64,000 nucleotides of DNA, taken from positions 243,378 through 307,377 of the forward strand of contig NZ_FNPW01000008.1 in assembly GCF_900107395.1 (NCBI RefSeq), in the 5' to 3' direction. Each line of letters starts with the position of its first letter. Position 1 is the first letter of the stretch. Origin of the DNA: Pseudomonas sp. NFIX28 (GTDB lineage: Bacteria; Pseudomonadota; Gammaproteobacteria; Pseudomonadales; Pseudomonadaceae). Positions 62,130 through 64,000 of this stretch are shown here, in pieces. The translations under genes were made by a program, and so were the position numbers. A model generated the notes under the pieces. The model was not told the origin of the DNA. It saw only the letters and a program-made list of their open reading frames with translations, and ran no database searches.

Positions 62130-62158
62130 ATTATATCTACACCACTCTTAGCGTCCAA
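62130..62158 (-). promoter_or_regulatory. Sigma-70 promoter for the ETF-QO gene
   Basis: On the minus strand TTGGAC (62158-62153) and TATAAT (62135-62130) are separated by exactly 17 bases. It gives a leader of about 120 bases before the ETF-QO start. Confidence 0.75.
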
Positions 62159-62160
62159 TA

Positions 62161-62174
62161 CAAACGTTTGTTTG
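62161..62174. promoter_or_regulatory. PsrA-like operator
   Basis: CAAACGTTTGTTTG matches the pattern (G/C)AAAC-N4-GTTT(G/C) that I remember for PsrA, the fatty-acid-sensing TetR regulator of Pseudomonas. It lies two bases upstream of the -35 box of the ETF-QO promoter, where a regulator could act on both divergent genes. Confidence 0.6.
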
Positions 62175-62550
62175 AATTTGCTGCAGCCCATGTAAATCAA
62201 AGAAGCGCGGCTTATGACTGGCCATTTTGGCGTATTGACCAGAATAGGCGTTCCGGTCAAGATACGGTCGGTTTTGCGCTCGCCGTAGGCTGACTGTTGG
62301 TTTCAAGAGCACCTCTAAAGACAGGGCGAAGGCAGTACAAGGTGACGCAACGCGCAGTTTACACGCCGCGATAAAGAATGACCGATCAGTCGCCACTGAC
62401 GAACGGTCGTCATCCCGTGAGCAGGGTCATCTGTCTGCTGTTGCAAGAGTCAAATGCCAGCGTTTTTAGAGGTGCCCTTGTGCCCGATGAGCATCAACCG
62501 CCAGGTTCGCCTAGGCGACTTTCTTTTCACCGGAGAGTAACGAGGAATCC

Positions 62551-63300
62551 ATGAAGGTTCTTGTAGCTGTCAAACGCGTTGTCGATTACAACGTCAAGGT
62601 TCGCGTCAAGGCGGACAATTCCGGCGTCGACCTCGCCAACGTCAAGATGTCGATGAACCCTTTCTGCGAAATCGCAGTGGAAGAAGCCGTACGCCTGAAA
62701 GAAAAAGGCGTAGCGACTGAAATCGTCGTCGTCTCCATCGGTCCCGCTACTGCTCAAGAGCAACTGCGTACCGCCCTGGCGCTGGGTGCCGATCGTGCCA
62801 TCCTCGTCGAGTCCGCTGATGAACTGAACTCCCTGGCCGTGGCCAAGCTGCTCAAGGCCGTGGTCGACAAGGAACAGCCGCAGCTGGTGATCCTTGGCAA
62901 GCAAGCCATCGACAGCGACAACAACCAGACCGGTCAGATGCTGGCGGCCCTGAGCGGTTACGCTCAAGGCACCTTCGCCTCCAAGGTCGAAGTGTCGGGC
63001 GACAAGGTTGCCGTGACCCGTGAAATCGACGGCGGCCTGCAAACCGTTTCGCTGAACCTGCCAGCGATCGTCACCACCGACCTGCGTTTGAACGAGCCGC
63101 GCTACGCGTCCCTGCCAAACATCATGAAAGCCAAGAAGAAGCCGCTTGAAGTGCTGACTCCGGACGCTTTGGGCGTTTCCACCGCCTCCACCAACAAGAC
63201 CCTGAAAGTCGAAGCGCCGGCTGCACGCAGCGCGGGTATCAAGGTCAAGTCGGTGGCTGAACTGGTCGAGAAACTGAAAAACGAAGCGAAGGTAATCTGA
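62551..63300 (+). CDS. etfB: Electron transfer flavoprotein beta subunit
   Basis: A 249-residue ETF small subunit that binds AMP and forms the ETF dimer with EtfA. KVLVAVKRVVDYNVKVRVKAD at the start, NPFCEIAVEEAVRLKEKG, and the recognition-loop region near 190-200 (NEPRYASLPNIMKAKKKPL, quoted in part) fit the family. GAGGAATCC precedes the ATG. It is two bases upstream of etfA. Confidence 0.96.
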   Translation: MKVLVAVKRVVDYNVKVRVKADNSGVDLANVKMSMNPFCEIAVEEAVRLKEKGVATEIVVVSIGPATAQEQLRTALALGADRAILVESADELNSLAVAKLLKAVVDKEQPQLVILGKQAIDSDNNQTGQMLAALSGYAQGTFASKVEVSGDKVAVTREIDGGLQTVSLNLPAIVTTDLRLNEPRYASLPNIMKAKKKPLEVLTPDALGVSTASTNKTLKVEAPAARSAGIKVKSVAELVEKLKNEAKVI

Positions 63301-63302
63301 TC

Positions 63303-64000
63303 ATGACTATCTTGGTAATCGCTGAACACGACAACAAGGTGCTGGCCCCGGCCACGCTGAACACCGTGGCTGCCGCTGCCAAAATCGGTGGCGACATTCA
63401 TGTACTGGTTGCAGGCCAGGGCGCTGGCGCGGTGGCTGAAGCCGCTGCGAAAATCGCTGGCGTGAGCAAAGTCCTGTCGGCCGACAACGCCGCTTACGCT
63501 CACCAACTGCCGGAAAACGTTGCCCCTCTGGTAGCAGAGCTAGGCAAGGGCTACAGCCACATCCTGGCCGCTGCCACTTCCAACGGTAAAAACATCCTGC
63601 CGCGCGTTGCCGCGCAGCTGGACGTCGACCAGATCTCCGAGATCATCTCGGTAGAAAGCGCCGACACCTTCAAGCGTCCGATCTACGCCGGTAACGCCAT
63701 CGCTACCGTGCAATCGAACGCCGCGGTGAAAGTCATCACCGTGCGCGCCACCGGTTTCGACGCCGTTGCCGCCGAAGGCGGTTCGGCCGCTGTCGAAGCG
63801 GTTGCTGCCGCTCACGATGCAGGCAAGTCGAGCTTCGTCGGCGAAGAACTGGCCAAGTCCGACCGTCCTGAACTGACCGCCGCCAAGATCGTCGTTTCCG
63901 GCGGCCGCGGCATGCAGAACGGTGACAACTTCAAACACCTGTACGCCCTGGCCGACAAGCTGGGCGCTGCCGTCGGTGCTTCGCGCGCCGCGGTCGACGC
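63303..64000 (+). CDS. etfA: Electron transfer flavoprotein alpha subunit, N-terminal part
   Basis: About 232 residues of EtfA are present before the window ends; the family has about 310. MTILVIAEHDNKVLAPATLN opens the protein, and the beginning of the FAD domain, KIVVSGGRGMQNGDNFK, is visible near residue 200. The FAD-binding C-terminus lies outside the window. It is cotranscribed with etfB. Confidence 0.95.
   Translation, partial: MTILVIAEHDNKVLAPATLNTVAAAAKIGGDIHVLVAGQGAGAVAEAAAKIAGVSKVLSADNAAYAHQLPENVAPLVAELGKGYSHILAAATSNGKNILPRVAAQLDVDQISEIISVESADTFKRPIYAGNAIATVQSNAAVKVITVRATGFDAVAAEGGSAAVEAVAAAHDAGKSSFVGEELAKSDRPELTAAKIVVSGGRGMQNGDNFKHLYALADKLGAAVGASRAAVD

Larger units (their letters stand above)
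62004..62550. promoter_or_regulatory. Divergent control region between ETF-QO and etfBA
   Basis: These 547 bases hold no gene. They contain a promoter and a PsrA-like box for the leftward gene, a pair of 11-bp inverted repeats (62309-62319 and 62465-62475), and a hairpin at 62377-62412 whose arms are ATGACCG and CGGTCGTCAT with an inner CAGT/ACTG stem. The etfBA promoter should lie in the right half; I could not define it. Confidence 0.6.

Overview
The window is a chromosomal segment of a fluorescent Pseudomonas (P. fluorescens / P. chlororaphis / P. protegens type). The evidence is the high GC content with Pseudomonas codon usage, the REP-type repeats, and long runs of genes in the order I remember from Pseudomonas chromosomes (comEC-exbB-exbD-lpxK-kdsB-ptpA-murB; rne/rluC; yceD-rpmF-plsX-fabD-fabG-acpP-fabF-pabC-mltG-tmk-holB; ETF-QO/etfBA). 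No prophage, insertion sequence, integrase or CRISPR array is visible. Species assignment is by inference only.

Layout. 1-4.5 kb: a truncated NADP-dependent oxidoreductase, a divergent short-chain dehydrogenase, a chemoreceptor and a membrane-anchored unknown protein. 4.7-5.3 kb: two copies of a tRNA-Glu/tRNA-Gly pair behind one strong promoter, with a terminator. 5.5-8.7 kb: a compact cassette of free-standing alanyl-tRNA-editing protein, Fe(II)/2-oxoglutarate oxygenase and LysE-type exporter, with a divergent LysR regulator; it looks like an amino-acid modification or resistance module and is the most interesting accessory locus here. 8.8-15.2 kb: a PA2817-like protein, a FadE-type acyl-CoA dehydrogenase, a transglutaminase-like protein, a glutathione transferase and a YadGH-type ABC exporter.

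15.2-22.8 kb: DUF2062 protein, ComEC and a tightly overlapping envelope operon (exbB, exbD, lpxK, Trm112-like, kdsB, ptpA, murB). 22.9-27.4 kb: a molybdenum hydroxylase operon (iorA-iorB, XdhC-like, MobA-like), placed between murB and rne, where I remember no such genes in P. aeruginosa. 27.4-34 kb: rne and, divergently, rluC, a HAD phosphatase and an S49 peptidase. 34-44.6 kb: Maf protein, then the ribosome/fatty-acid/cell-wall/replication cluster from yceD to tatD, in which the expected pilZ between holB and tatD is absent.

44.8-49.2 kb: class V aminotransferase, TetR regulator, MoaA, a lipoprotein and a DUF1285 protein. 49.2-53.5 kb: a four-gene operon (GntR regulator, ADP-ribosylglycohydrolase-like protein, NCS1 permease, PfkB kinase) that mirrors E. 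coli yegTUVW with another transporter type. 53.6-60.2 kb: small and secreted proteins, an HD hydrolase, an acetyltransferase, an alcohol dehydrogenase with a divergent AraC regulator, and several REP repeats. 60.3-64 kb: ETF-ubiquinone oxidoreductase divergent from etfB-etfA (etfA cut by the window end), with a PsrA-like operator between them. The fadE gene and the ETF/ETF-QO system together carry electrons from fatty-acid oxidation to the quinone pool.
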